Origin: Rhabdornis inornatus
Taxonomy: Eukaryota; Chordata; Aves; Passeriformes; Rhabdornithidae
Direction: 5' to 3'
DNA length: 64,000 bases
NCBI GenBank assembly: GCA_013397075.1
Contig: VWZS01009922.1
Span: 2,323,496-2,387,495 of the forward strand
This document shows positions 1 through 12,300 of this stretch, in pieces (within the stretch, counting starts at the first letter, position 1; every line of letters begins with the position of its first letter). The notes under the pieces were generated by a model that was not told where the DNA came from, did not search any database, and saw only the letters and a program-made list of their open reading frames with translations. The translations under genes were made by a program, and so were the position numbers.

Positions 1-168
1 GAAATGGTTCAGTTGTAAACATATGTGTCTTCCTAGGTCTGTAAAACAATATACCCACTTTCACATAAATAGGAAATTTTTTTGTTCGTACAGCTTTTTC
101 CTCTCTTGAATATATACTTTGAACTGTATATTATAAAGCCATCTTTGGTGACAATTCTTTTGCAACAG
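1..168 (+). other. RCBTB2: RCBTB2 intron, 3' end
   Basis: This is the tail of an intron whose 5' exon lies outside the window. It is T-rich and ends with a TTTTGCAACAG acceptor at 168. An ORF runs through it from 82, but that ORF only becomes RCBTB2-like after the acceptor. Confidence 0.85.
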
Positions 169-327
169 GTATACACATGGGGTTATAATAACTCGGGCCA
201 GGTTGGATCTGGTTCAACAGCAAATCAGCCAATTCCTCGAAGAGTTACCAGCTGCCTACAAAATAAAATAGTTGTTAATATAGCTTGTGGACAGATGTGC
301 TCTATGGCTGTGGTGGAAAATGGAGAG
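169..327 (+). CDS. RCBTB2: RCBTB2 coding exon, RCC1 repeat (first in window)
   Basis: Fifty-three codons in phase 0, from V-Y-T-W-G-Y-N-N-S-G-Q to M-A-V-V-E-N-G-E. The acceptor is CAACAG and the donor is GAG|GTAAGA. It encodes one full RCC1 blade. Third-position GC is low, about 32% by hand count (17 of 53). Confidence 0.96.
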
Positions 328-3300
328 GTAAGAAATTTCAAGTGAATGTTTGGACTGAATTTTACTTCATGTAATAACTTGGCATGTAGATAATTTCAAA
401 CCTGGTAGTAATGAGCTATTATTTAGAAAGGAAGTTTACATTTCTAGACTCCCTCAAGTTTAGCTGTTTCTGCTGCTCATAAAAACCTTTGTTATTATAC
501 CACTGCTGTCTTTAGCATTCATAGACAAATAAATATTTTCTATACTGGAATCTGAAGTATTGCGTGTGAGAATAATCACTCAATGATATTTTAATTTTTA
601 GTGCTCATATTCACACATCTTAAGAGAAAACAAAAGTATGTTGTATATATTTGTTGGAGTACCTCTTGAATCTCTCATCCTTTTTTTTCTCTCTGCAAAG
701 ATCCAAGGAGGTTGTAGAGTTCTTGATTTTGTTTATATGAGCTGAGGGTATTGGGTAGTATACATCTTTCTAGCTCTATTTCTCCAAACACTTGAGTTTA
801 GAACTGAGTTGCTATTGACTGCAGTAAAACATATGTCACTGAAATTATCAAAGCTCAGCATTTTCCCTTTTTCTTATGTTTGGCATAAAGCTGTCTACTC
901 AAACTGTTACGCATAGCTTCCATTTTATATTTGTTCCAGTGTATTTTATGTTAGAAGATTTTGGTATGAGAAATCAGCTCTTTGGAAATGGGAAGTATTA
1001 TGCTGGATTTACTCTGTGCTAGCAAGATATGAATCACTGATTTTCTGTTCTTCATATAAAAATATTGTAGTCCTATAATTTAGCTCCTAAAGAGTATGAA
1101 TGTGGAAGTTAAGAATTCTAGATGAGCATGTAACTGGCATTTTGAAGAAAAATGTGTGTGGGTATATGTGTTTATGTTGATAGGTATATGTGTGAATATA
1201 TTTGTGTTTACCTAAAACAAATAAAAAAAAGGAAGTGAATAGTAGCAAACAGCTAAAAGTCCCTGTCTCTGTTTCAAGGTCTATGTCTGGGGGTACAATG
1301 GGAATGGCCAGCTGGGGCTGGGCAGCAGTGGCAACCAGCCCACGCCGTGCCGGATCGCAGCCCTGCAGGGCATTCGTGTGCAGCGGGTACGTCTGTGCTG
1401 CTCCTCCCCAAACCTTCCAGGAACCTCTGCAAGAGTCCTGTGGGCAGCACATGCTGCCTTTGAAGGAGATAGTGAGACTTGTTTAAAGTGACATCACAAT
1501 GAAAAACGTATGTCCTAAAGTGGACCTCTGACAGCAGGGGAGAAACAGTGACCCTGTGGAATTCAGTGGGAATTTTGCCATTGACTTCAGTGAGGTCAGG
1601 ATTTTACTTAAAGAAGACTAGGCCATTAGAAATGTTTGTTTTATTTTGTTCTCTTTTTTTCCCTGTGAAAGTTAATTAAAAAAATATTTCTGTTATTTTA
1701 GTAAGTAACAGAGTCTTTCTGGGATATTCCATTCTTCATTAACCCCTGCCCTTTTTTTCTGGAAAAATGCTGCAGTTTAGCATTTTGTCTGTCTTGCAGG
1801 CTGAACTTCATTTTAGAACTGCACTCCAGCCACAGTGACTTGCTGGTGTTTGGAGTCTGAGCAAATTGCCTCCCACAGCATTTGGCTAACATTTGAGATG
1901 ATTCCACAGTTAGTCTTGACCTTTGGAGGTTATTGCACTTTACCAAATAGCAGGGCTGCCACCAGTCTAACTAGCAAACTGGTAACTTCTTTTGGCTAAT
2001 AAGAAATATTTCAAGTGACTGTGGAACTGATACTGAAAGTTTTTAATTGATTCATGCGAAATAGAGGATGCTGTCAGGAAAATGATACAAGCTGTTAGAA
2101 ACCATCAGTTTTGTAACCTAGTGAAAGTTTGCAAGAGCATTTTGAACTTTGGGTACTATTTATTGCCTTTACTCGGGAAAGCTATGGATTTTTTAAGTCT
2201 TTCAAAAGAAACTCATTTAATGACATAATTTTGAATTCAGGGCCTAGGATGTAGACAATGGCTTTGTTGGTAGCAACTACTGTTGGATAGTAACATAATA
2301 AAGTGAGTATTATGTTCCCCTGTATTTATTCTTGTATTTAGAGAGTGAATGCTCCAGTAAGTTTGGCTTAGATTCTATTTCCATCCGCTTCATTTGGTTG
2401 ATACTGATTAATACCATGTTGTAGATCTCCACTCAGTAAATAACTTGATGGTTTATTTCATTTAAAGTACATCACATGCTTCATGGATGTCAGTGGAGTA
2501 TATGTGTTTATGGTCTATCTTTGCAGACCATATAAAGATAGGTGAACAATGTAAATTGGTTTTTGGAGGCAGTCTGTCTCTACTAAGTTACATTAACTCC
2601 TGCAGAGCAAGACTGTTGCTGGTAGTGTTGCCACTGTATGTGTCTGTATGTGGGGCATGGGCTGCATATATGAAGTGGATTTTTTGTACAATCTGATGTG
2701 AGGAGGCAGCTCAGCAGGACTGAGGGGGTTTCCACGGGAGGTTATGAGTTAATACAGTTGTGTGCTGCCATCAAAATGGGGAGTTTTGTGTCTTCCTTCT
2801 CTGTCCTTGCTGATTGTTCTTGTTGCTTATCTTGTGTGGTTTTCAAACTGTATTGTGAGAGTTTTCTTCCAGTGGTGTAAGTTTAGAGAATCACAGAAGG
2901 GTCTGGGTTGAACAGCACCCTACAAACCATCCAGTTCCACCCCTTGCCATGGACAGGGACACCTTCCACTAAAGTGGGCTGCTCAGAGCCCCTGTGAACC
3001 TGGCCTTGGACACTTCCAGGGATGGGAGTTATTTCAGCACAGGGTCCTCTGAGCACTGGAGCTAGCACAGGGAGGGGACAGTTTCGTGTGGCTGTTGGTC
3101 AGGGATGAGAGGATCAGACAGGGAGACCTTAACTGTTTTTCCACTGGTAAAGTTATTCGTATTGGAGCAGTTGCCCATGGAGCAAGGTCAATGCAAGACA
3201 GACAATCTTCAGTTTTCTGCATATTGTTTAAATTTGTCATATAGCTTTCCTTCTTTCTCAATTTCCAGCTATTCTTTTTGCTCTGCTCTTGAGATTATCT

Positions 3301-6300
3301 GTCAGAGTTTCTCATTGGTAAATTCTTTTCCCCAAAGTCACCTCATCTATTTTCCTTCCATTTTTAATAACCTTACCAGTATTTGTAATTTTTACACTAG
3401 TATAGAATCAATGGCATTAACCTATAGCATAAGATACATCTATCTGTATTAATTTATTATTACATAAAAATGAGATTTTCTTCTTTTTTTTATTCCTTAC
3501 AGGTTGCCTGTGGCTATGCACATACATTAGTGCTAACGGATGAAGGTCAGATATATGCCTGGGGAGCCAATTCATATGGCCAGTTAGGTACTGGGAATAA
3601 AAGTAACCAGTCTTACCCTACAACAGTTATTGTGGATAAGGACAGGTAATACTTACAGTCTTGAAATCAGACATTGGTTGACATGCTCACAGAAGAGCTA
3701 CATAAAATTATGGTATTTTTAATCTATTTTTTGCGGAGGAGAAGGAGCTTATAATTTTTTGCAGTGATTCATCTGCTAAATGTGAACAGAATTTTCACTG
3801 AAAGTGTCTGAATCTGCTCCATAACCATCCCTGTGAAAGAGAAACTGAATATTCTGGGCCTTAATATGCTATTTTCTGCTTCGGCTCACACTGTACTTTA
3901 CAGGCCTTAATTGCAGTTTCCCTTCAATGGTGTAGTTTCATTGCTTGAAATCAACAATAAAGGCTTTATTGTCTGTGAATAGAAATTGTATTTTAATATG
4001 CTACTTTTGACAAGAAGTGTACTCAGAAAAAGTGAAGGGTGGACATCTACAATTTGTGTTATTTCTGCTATTAAATATGGCTCATTACCCAGGAGGGAGA
4101 GAAAGGGAGGAGTTCTTTCTTGGTAATGTTGCCTAAAAATTAAGCTTCAATTTTTGCAAGTTAAATATTTTCCTCTAGGTCCTTGAGGGATAGCGAGGCA
4201 GTTATTTCTGTTGCTGTTGTAAAGCCATGTATGTATGTGGTCAGAAGTCTTGATTTTGGGCTCCTGTTGTGAATAAGAAGGAAAGTGAGATGTGTGTCTC
4301 AGCCCTGTGTCTGAGTACATCATTGTGAGGAAGTGGCATCGCTGCTCTGGTGATGAGACATGGCCTGATCTTGAACAATGCTATTTCTTTGTGTTTACTT
4401 GTGTTTTTGCTTCAAATGTTACTGATTTTTTTTCCCAGGCAGTTTAGCCGCAGTTAAAATGTTACAATAAAAATTTTATACAATTCTTAATGTGGCATGC
4501 TGCCTCTGCCTTTCGTTGGTCAGAATTTAAATTGTTGGTGTCAGTGAAAATATTGCCTCACTAAAGCCTGCAGGATTTGTGCATACAGCTTTAAACAAGT
4601 TGTTTCCCTGCCATTATCCCCAGGCAGCTGAGAACACAAGTAAACAAGCAGTAGTTCAGACTGCAAAACAGTGGATTGTGTAATGCTGTACACAGTGGGA
4701 GTTTTGAAGTCCTAAATCAACCTCAGAATTAGAGACATAGCCTAGCTAAAAGACACTTAGAAATAGATTTAAGTGCTGTTTGGTTCTAAATTTTAATTTT
4801 CAAAGTGGAAGTCCTTTAAGCATAAGCAATAATAATTATATGAGTAAGAAGTAAGTAAGTAAGTTTAACTTCTTGGTTTATAACTGTTACTGATAAGCAA
4901 ACAGAAAAAATGCTTCAATTACCATTCCATTATAAGCCAAAATGCAATTTTTTTAAATCCTTCTCATTTCTTTCTTCATCTTCTCCAAGTATTTGTTCTC
5001 TACAGCTTAATACAGCCACTCATCTCACTGCCCAGCACCACCAAGGACATTCAGAGACTTGAAACTCATGAAAGCTTTGCTTGAGCAAGCCGAGGGGTCA
5101 GCAGAGCGTGTGCTGTAGCAGATACAGGGCTCTGCTGCAACACTGGCTGCTGGCTCCCGAGATGCTTTTCCAAAGAGAAACTTGGAGTGCACGCTGTTTG
5201 CAGAAACACTGCCAGCCCTTTTAATTTTGCTGTGTATGACCAGAAAGCGTTCTTGCTCGCATGCATGCTTAGAAGTATGTCTTGCACTAGAGAAAGACAG
5301 GAGGCAGTGAGCTTATTCACTGCATTTTGTTCTTGATGGGAGTGACTTGCTTTTCTCCTTTTGTTTGTTTCCCTTGTAAACTCAGAGTTATCGAGATCGC
5401 CGCCTGCCACTCTGCGCACACGTCGGCGGCCAAGACTCAGAGTGGCCAGGTGTTCATGTGGGGCCAGTGCCGGGGCCAGTCCGTGACCTTCCCCCACCTC
5501 ACCCACTTTGCCTGCACTGACGATGTGTTCGCCTGCTTCGCCACCCCTGCTGTCATGTGGCGCCTGCTCTCTGTAGGTGAGCTGAAATATTCTTTATTCT
5601 GACACCTTCTAAGTAGAATCACTGGTTCATAAAACCAGTTGCATGTGTTTGAAGCCTAAACGTAGTTCCTCACAAAAATTTACACCGGGAAGCATAGTGA
5701 AAATGAAATGTTGCGTATGTGTAAGTGGTAATATGGAATTGTAAAAAATTGGTAAAGCCTGATAGCAGGGCTAAATGACTGTTTTATTGGTGTGGCTTAT
5801 TTCTGTGGGGAAATGCCTCAGGTTTTGGAGGGATTTTTTTGTGTAACCTCTGTACATGACTGTCTAGTGGCTCTGGGTGGAAAAGCTGATTTTGAATTTG
5901 GAGATTTGAGTTTAGGAACTCTGAAGCTTTCTTTGATGCCCTTAAGTAGACTACTAAGAATTGAGGGATCCAAATTCCTATTGAATTGGCCACAAGCACT
6001 CAGCCTAATCACAAGTGACCATGACTTGGCCTTCTGAAGAGACGAGTTGCTGGATCTCAGATGTTTGATCAGCATTGAGATCTGTCTTGCTGGCCTTGAC
6101 TAGAAAGAGTTAAGTATACAGCATTGGTTACCAGAGAGCTCATTCTTCAGCTACAATTTAATCCCATAATGGTTTCTAATAAAGTTGCTGGGGTGTTGTT
6201 TGGTTTTTTTGTTTGGTTTGTTCGGGTTTTTTTGTTGTTGGGGTTTTCTTTTTGTTTATTTGTTTTGGCTTGTTGTGGGTTTTGGGGTTTTGTTTATTAT

Positions 6301-9300
6301 TGTTCTTGGGAGATTTGTGTATTTGTTTATTTTGTGGTTTTTTTGTGGGGGGTTTGGGGTTTTTTGACTTGATTCTTGGTCCCTTTGGAAATAGCGCTAC
6401 AACACTGTAGCAACATTGTACCAAAGCATAAGGTGAAACCTTTCAGGAGGAAAAGGTTACTTTACTTTTAAATAAGACAAGTTTCAGATGCACTTTCAAA
6501 GCCACTTTTTCATATGTGCCGAGTAGTCTCTCCAGCACCCTGGCACAATTCAGGAGGTCTGAGCAGGGTTCCTTGTGATGACACAGGATAAAGGATGCTG
6601 GCTATCAGGCCCTTGTCATGTCTCCTGGTTGTTTTTAGTTAGGTAACTCTGTGCTGGTTTCAGTTGTGCCTTTTTGCACACTCCAGGAGCTGAGGGTGAC
6701 TGGCCTCTTCATCCTGTCCCACCCTGACAAGCTGTCAGGACTGACTCACTGTTGTTTGTCATCTGATATATGCTCGGTGAGAATCCTCAGGCAGGTGTGT
6801 CCTGGATCCTACATCTGCTGACCTGTATGCCATGGACATCTGCCATACTTACAGCCCTTCTCTGTCCTTTTTATTCTGGTGCTTCCCCACCCAGGCATTC
6901 CCATTCTATCCATGTTTGTGGCAGTTCTAACATTTCTGATACAATTCTTAGCACTGGCTGCTAAGGAGTTTTCTTGGCTTTGTGCCTTGTCAGTGGGACC
7001 TGCCTCTTCATTTCCTTCCTCCAGTTCCCCTTTCACTGCTGTAACAAATAAAAGCATCTGGTTTCCCTCTGAGAGTTTCAAAGCTGAGCCCTACTATATT
7101 CAGTTTTTCTCTGATGGCTGTAGAAGTCAACTGGAAATGTGTCTTGGTGCACGTCTGGATTTTCAGTTAACTTTGAAGAAGAGTTTCAGCTTTACATTAG
7201 TTGCTAAAATGCTTACTTTGTTTATTGAATAAATAAACCACACATTGTACAAAATAAGAACTAACAAGGTATTTTACAGTATCATTGTTTCAGAAATATT
7301 TATTTTTTTATCATCACTATATTTGATTTCTTTCCCCCATCTATTTTACCTGTACCTACCCAAATTGTGTATACGTGACATTTTCTAAATGAAATGTGAA
7401 ATGACTGTGCTAAACAAAGTGTAACAGTATCAAAGTGTGTATTAAGCTTTTTCTAGACGTTGTGGAGAGGGTATTTCCATTTCCAGAGGAATACTATTCT
7501 AATTTCTAGCTTGATGGGTTGCAGGACCTAGCATTTGTGTAATTTTCTGTAGAGAGCAACTAATTACTGACCCACAAGATCTGTGTAAACGCATAATGTG
7601 TATTTAAATGGTAAGAAGACAAAATGTTGTCACAGTTAAGAGTGAGGTTTGAGGGAGGAGTAGGTTGTTGATTATTTTAGTAGTATTAAAGAAGATGGTT
7701 CTCTGAGGCTATGTGATGGAGATTTGGATCAGTTCAAGAGGTAAAACTTTTGAATGCAGATAATGGATGAATTTTAAAGCTGTTTGGTAACTTTATAGTG
7801 CAAATATCATGTGCACAGTGGGATATAAGACATATGACACAAACAAGAATATGCAGACATTGACACACCGTGCTTCTAACACCATTAAGTCCAGGGAAAG
7901 CTATTCTTTTAGAATAAACTTGTAAGTGTTGGTATTTACTTTTTTGGACATTGCACTGGGCAGTTTCACTGCAAACCAATATGTTGTTTCTGTAATAGTT
8001 TCATTTTTGCTGTAATATAATGTCTCCTCATGGGGGCATTTCAGAAAATTTTATTATTATTTTTTTATTGATATTTTGAGGATCTTATAGTAACTAACAG
8101 TTTAAATTTGATATAATTTACCCAGTAATGGTTGATAGCATTTTCTATCATATGGAGCAGTGTAACTTCTGAGACTGTTTAACTTTTTTTTTTCCTGGCC
8201 TTATATAGATGAGTTAGAGGAGTGGAATTCACAGGTTTTTTTAATAGAGATATTTGCTTGGGGCAGGAAACAAGAAAGAACTGAAGAAAGCTGCCCTTTC
8301 TTTGCTTTTCTGGCCCATACAGAACACATAGGCTTCTGGGGTGTTTTACTAACCTTAGGGAGATTTATTTATTAAGAGCGGTAATTGCTGACAGATACCC
8401 AGAATATTGTAGTGGGAGATATTTGTATTGCTTACTACTTTATGGTAAATCCCCTATTTATTCTAGAGCCTGATGACCATCTAACAGTAGCCCAGTCACT
8501 AAAGAAGGAATTTGACAACCCTGAAACTGCAGACCTGAAGTTCCTAGTGGATGGAAAATACATTCATGTTCATAAAGTTCTTCTCAAAATTAGGTAAGGA
8601 ACAAACCTATGAATTGTATAAACTTAATCTTAAAAATTCCCTTTTCCCTGAGCCAGGGATCCATCTGCTGTTCTTCACTGTTACTCTCTTTGGAATTATC
8701 AGACATGTTGCCTTTCCATCACTTTCCTCCGTCTGACATTTATCCTCCTTTTTGCTCCTAAATGGCCTTGACCTTGATTTCCAATAATCTTTTTCTGCCG
8801 AGGAAAAGGCTCACTTCCTTCTGCTGTCTTTTCTCAGTAGTTAGAATCTGTTTTTTCCTCCTTTATATGCTTGGTTTCCTCCACCAGAATGATTTGATGG
8901 GGTTGTGTTTATTCTTGGCACTTGTTCCTTTCACAGGACCCTTCAGTTGTTTCAGCAACTTCTGTAGGTGCTATCCAGATGATCTTTTTTCCCCTTTTAT
9001 GACAGATTCCTTGTTCTACATGTTTTGAACATTCTTATCAGTGAGTTTGACTTTTAAGCTGGCTTTTTTTCCCTGTTTTTACAACTTTTTACAAGTTAAG
9101 ACCACTTTACGGTGAGATTTGACATAAGCAGATCTACAGAATGATCTCATTGTTATTCATATGCAGAGAGATTAATCTGTTACTGCTGATGTGGTTTCTC
9201 CTGTGATATTCTAGAGACACTGCTTTGTATCTCTTCTGCCTTGCCAACTGCTTCTGCTTCATCCTCCTCATTTTTATAATTTTTTTTTCTCTTTGCTATT

Positions 9301-12300
9301 TTTTTTCTCAAAATGCTTGGCTATCACACTCAGCTTATCACCACTTTCATCTTCCTATTTTTGCTTCTGAGTCCTGTTAGTGATTTCTTGTATATTACTG
9401 TGTAAAATTAAAATTTCCTGTTAATTCTTGGCTGTCCATATTTTGTTGGGGTTTTTTTTCTGCCCTCCTGTTACCACTCTGATTATCTGTGTTACTTTTT
9501 GTGTGTGGTTTACTGGCTTCATTGCTTGTACATTACACTCATGCCTGTAGTCCACCCTCTTCATTTGGAATGCTATGTGTTCTCCATCAGATACCATACC
9601 AAATCTTGTGTATGCCCAAAATGTTCTTGAGGTTTGTTTTCCTGATAATCAGACTATATTTAGCTTTCCCTTATTTCCTTTTTCTTGCTCTACTTTTCTC
9701 GGATTATATGGCATTCATGAAGGAAATAAGTCTAATTCTAAAATGGATTTACATATATGGTGTTACCAAAATACTGTGAAGGAATACTAAAACATCAGGC
9801 ACAGTCTGTAAAATTAATATTTTCTTTACTGTCATGATGCAACTGGGTCAGAGTATTTAAAAAGATATTTTGCAACATTTGGCCTCTTCTGGAGCATTGT
9901 CATTGAAGCAGTGCTGGTAAAAGTTCCTTTTCATTGTTTAGTCATTTCTTCACTGCTCATGAGGACTTTTTTCCATCTTGTTCTATTCCTGTTCTTGACC
10001 TGGAGCTCATTGTTGGTGGTTACTGGCTGGCAGTGGTGAACCAATGTCAGGCAACAGCCGGCTCACTGGGAGCAGCCCACAGCCAGCACTGCCTGCAGCA
10101 GCAGAGACATCCCAGTGTGCCAGTGGGATTTGCCGGCTCTGCATTCAGCCAGCCAGAACTGAGTGTCTGGGTTGTGTCTGCTGGGGGATAGTGACAGGGA
10201 GAGAGACACTCCAAAGGATGAGTCACTCCAAGATACTCTGCTGACGGGAGGATGTGTGCTAACCAATTTCTGTTTTCAGTTACTTATTAATTTTTCAGGG
10301 ATCAGTGTGTGCCACCTTCTTTCTGACTTGTGTGGTGCCATTGGGACACAGACCATTCCCAAGGTCTGATCCACGCTGGATGGATAGCTTGGTCACCACT
10401 ACTCAGCATGGGGCTCTGTGAAACAAAACAATGAGGTTTTGTCTGCCTCTCCCAGCGCCAGAATGTGGTAAAAGATGTGGGAGAAGTTAGATAATGACTT
10501 TTATTTTTTCATGAATTTGACAAGAGGTTCCATTATTTTACTAAAAGCCCCAAAATACTGAGATAAAAAAATTCTTTCAATAATCAGGAAAATGTTAAGA
10601 ACTTAAGTCATTATTTAAATAATTCTTTTTAATTTGGATTTAAGTGGTACTGTCTTTATGTTGTAGTTTTGTCTCAGAGACATTAAAAGGAAACCATCCT
10701 ACTTTTTACTGGAAAGTTTGAGTAAAAGAAGAGAAAATTCACATGTGGGAGAGTTGCAAATTAGTGTAGTACAAAGAAGTACACGTTTCATTGTGGTTGT
10801 TATAGGAAAAGTTATCAGAAATGTAGATGTTCATTTTTATCAACAAAAATTTTGAAAACAATGCACGTTAGGATGCTTTTTAGGGAACAGTAAGTTACAA
10901 TGTATTGTAAATTAGTGTGAACTGGAAGTTGCAGATTACAGCTACCAAGGGCAGTGCTTTGTCCTTGTTTGGATCTTGTTTTGTGTCACAAAATTATTCA
11001 GACTTGTAAGAAAAAAGATTTGAGTGAGAGTGTTTTCACTTCCAATAATTTAATCCTTGAATGTAATGGTTAATGCTAAATTGTGTTTGGACTCTGACAC
11101 TAGAATAAATGATATCTAAAATTATTAATAATTTCACTCTTCATTAGGAAATGCTGGAGGAATCAGGGTCAAATCTCAGAAATGTCTAAATTAATTGTAA
11201 GCTTTTTCTGCTACGAGACAGGTAATAAAGTTGATTGTTAGTGTATAATGTATTTAAGAAAATGGCATCAAAGCCAGATGGATAATCCTTGTAGATATTG
11301 TAAGTAGAAATGGAGCCTGCCATAAAATATTAGCAACAGAAATAAAATTCTGAATTATATATATCAGGCTTATAAGGCTTAAAGAAATGAACATGTTCAA
11401 AGCAAGAAATCATGTGCTTGTGTATTTAGTCTGTTAGGACTGATCTATTTTTTTACCAACTTCTTGCTGCAGCTCATCTTTCAAGCTTAACTCTTTACAG
11501 TGTACAATCTTTGTTCATGTTTTGTAGGTGTGAACATTTTCGCTCCATACTCAATAATGATGATGAAATTATAGAAATGAGTGAATTTTCTTACCCTGTT
11601 TACCGAGCCTTCCTGGAATATCTGTATACAGACAACATTAGGCTCCCTCCTGAAGATGCAATAGGTATTTGCCACAAATGGAAATTACTCCAGATTATTG
11701 TTTTTGAGAAGTTCAATTAGTTCAAGTGTCATTACAGAGTAAGGAAAGCAGGGCTTGTTAATTTTAGTTTCATTAGCACTTCAACCTTGAGTTTGGCAGG
11801 TGTCAGGAAGAAAGGATGCAGTAGCAGAAAACATGACCAAGGTGAATGGATGGTGGGCATGCAATGAGATCAAAGGCGAAAAGTTTTCAGAAAGAATTAA
11901 TTGTGTCTCTTATTAAGAACTTTCTTTTATTTAGGAAAGCACTAATGCCATCCTGAAACTTGTTTGAGTAGCTGTAGTGATTTTTGATCCTGAATGAAAA
12001 GGGAGCTCTTCCCTGCATGAATTTAAGAGGATTTAAGTCAGTAATTGATGTCCAGAATGAGAACAAGAGAACAGAACATTGCATAGTAATAAAATGGTTC
12101 CTTTTTTGATATGTCTGTAGGGGAAATGCACAAATTAAAAAATGCACACATCATCTAGGGGGAAAAAAAACAGAGCAAGCCTTTGATTAATTCAGCCTAA
12201 AACAAAATGGTAATTGATAATTTGAAAAGACACTAATATATTTTGCACCAAAATAGTTAAAGCTGTATAAATTTTCACAGGGCTGCTAGATTTGGCAACG

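Noticed and set aside
1087..1486. ORFs overlapping RCBTB2 exon 1279-1386 on both strands
   Set aside because: They are shadow frames of the GC-rich exon; the correct frame is fixed by splice phase and RCC1 repeat sequence.
4845..4864. AAGT repeat and similar short runs (TC near 24228, CT near 51280, 11-bp duplication at 33636-33657)
   Set aside because: Too short to be more than ordinary slippage products.
6124..6424. Overlapping 60-82 codon ORFs on both strands
   Set aside because: They run through the T/G-only tract; the Phe/Gly/Leu/Val-rich and Lys/Asn/Pro-rich peptides are pure composition artefacts.
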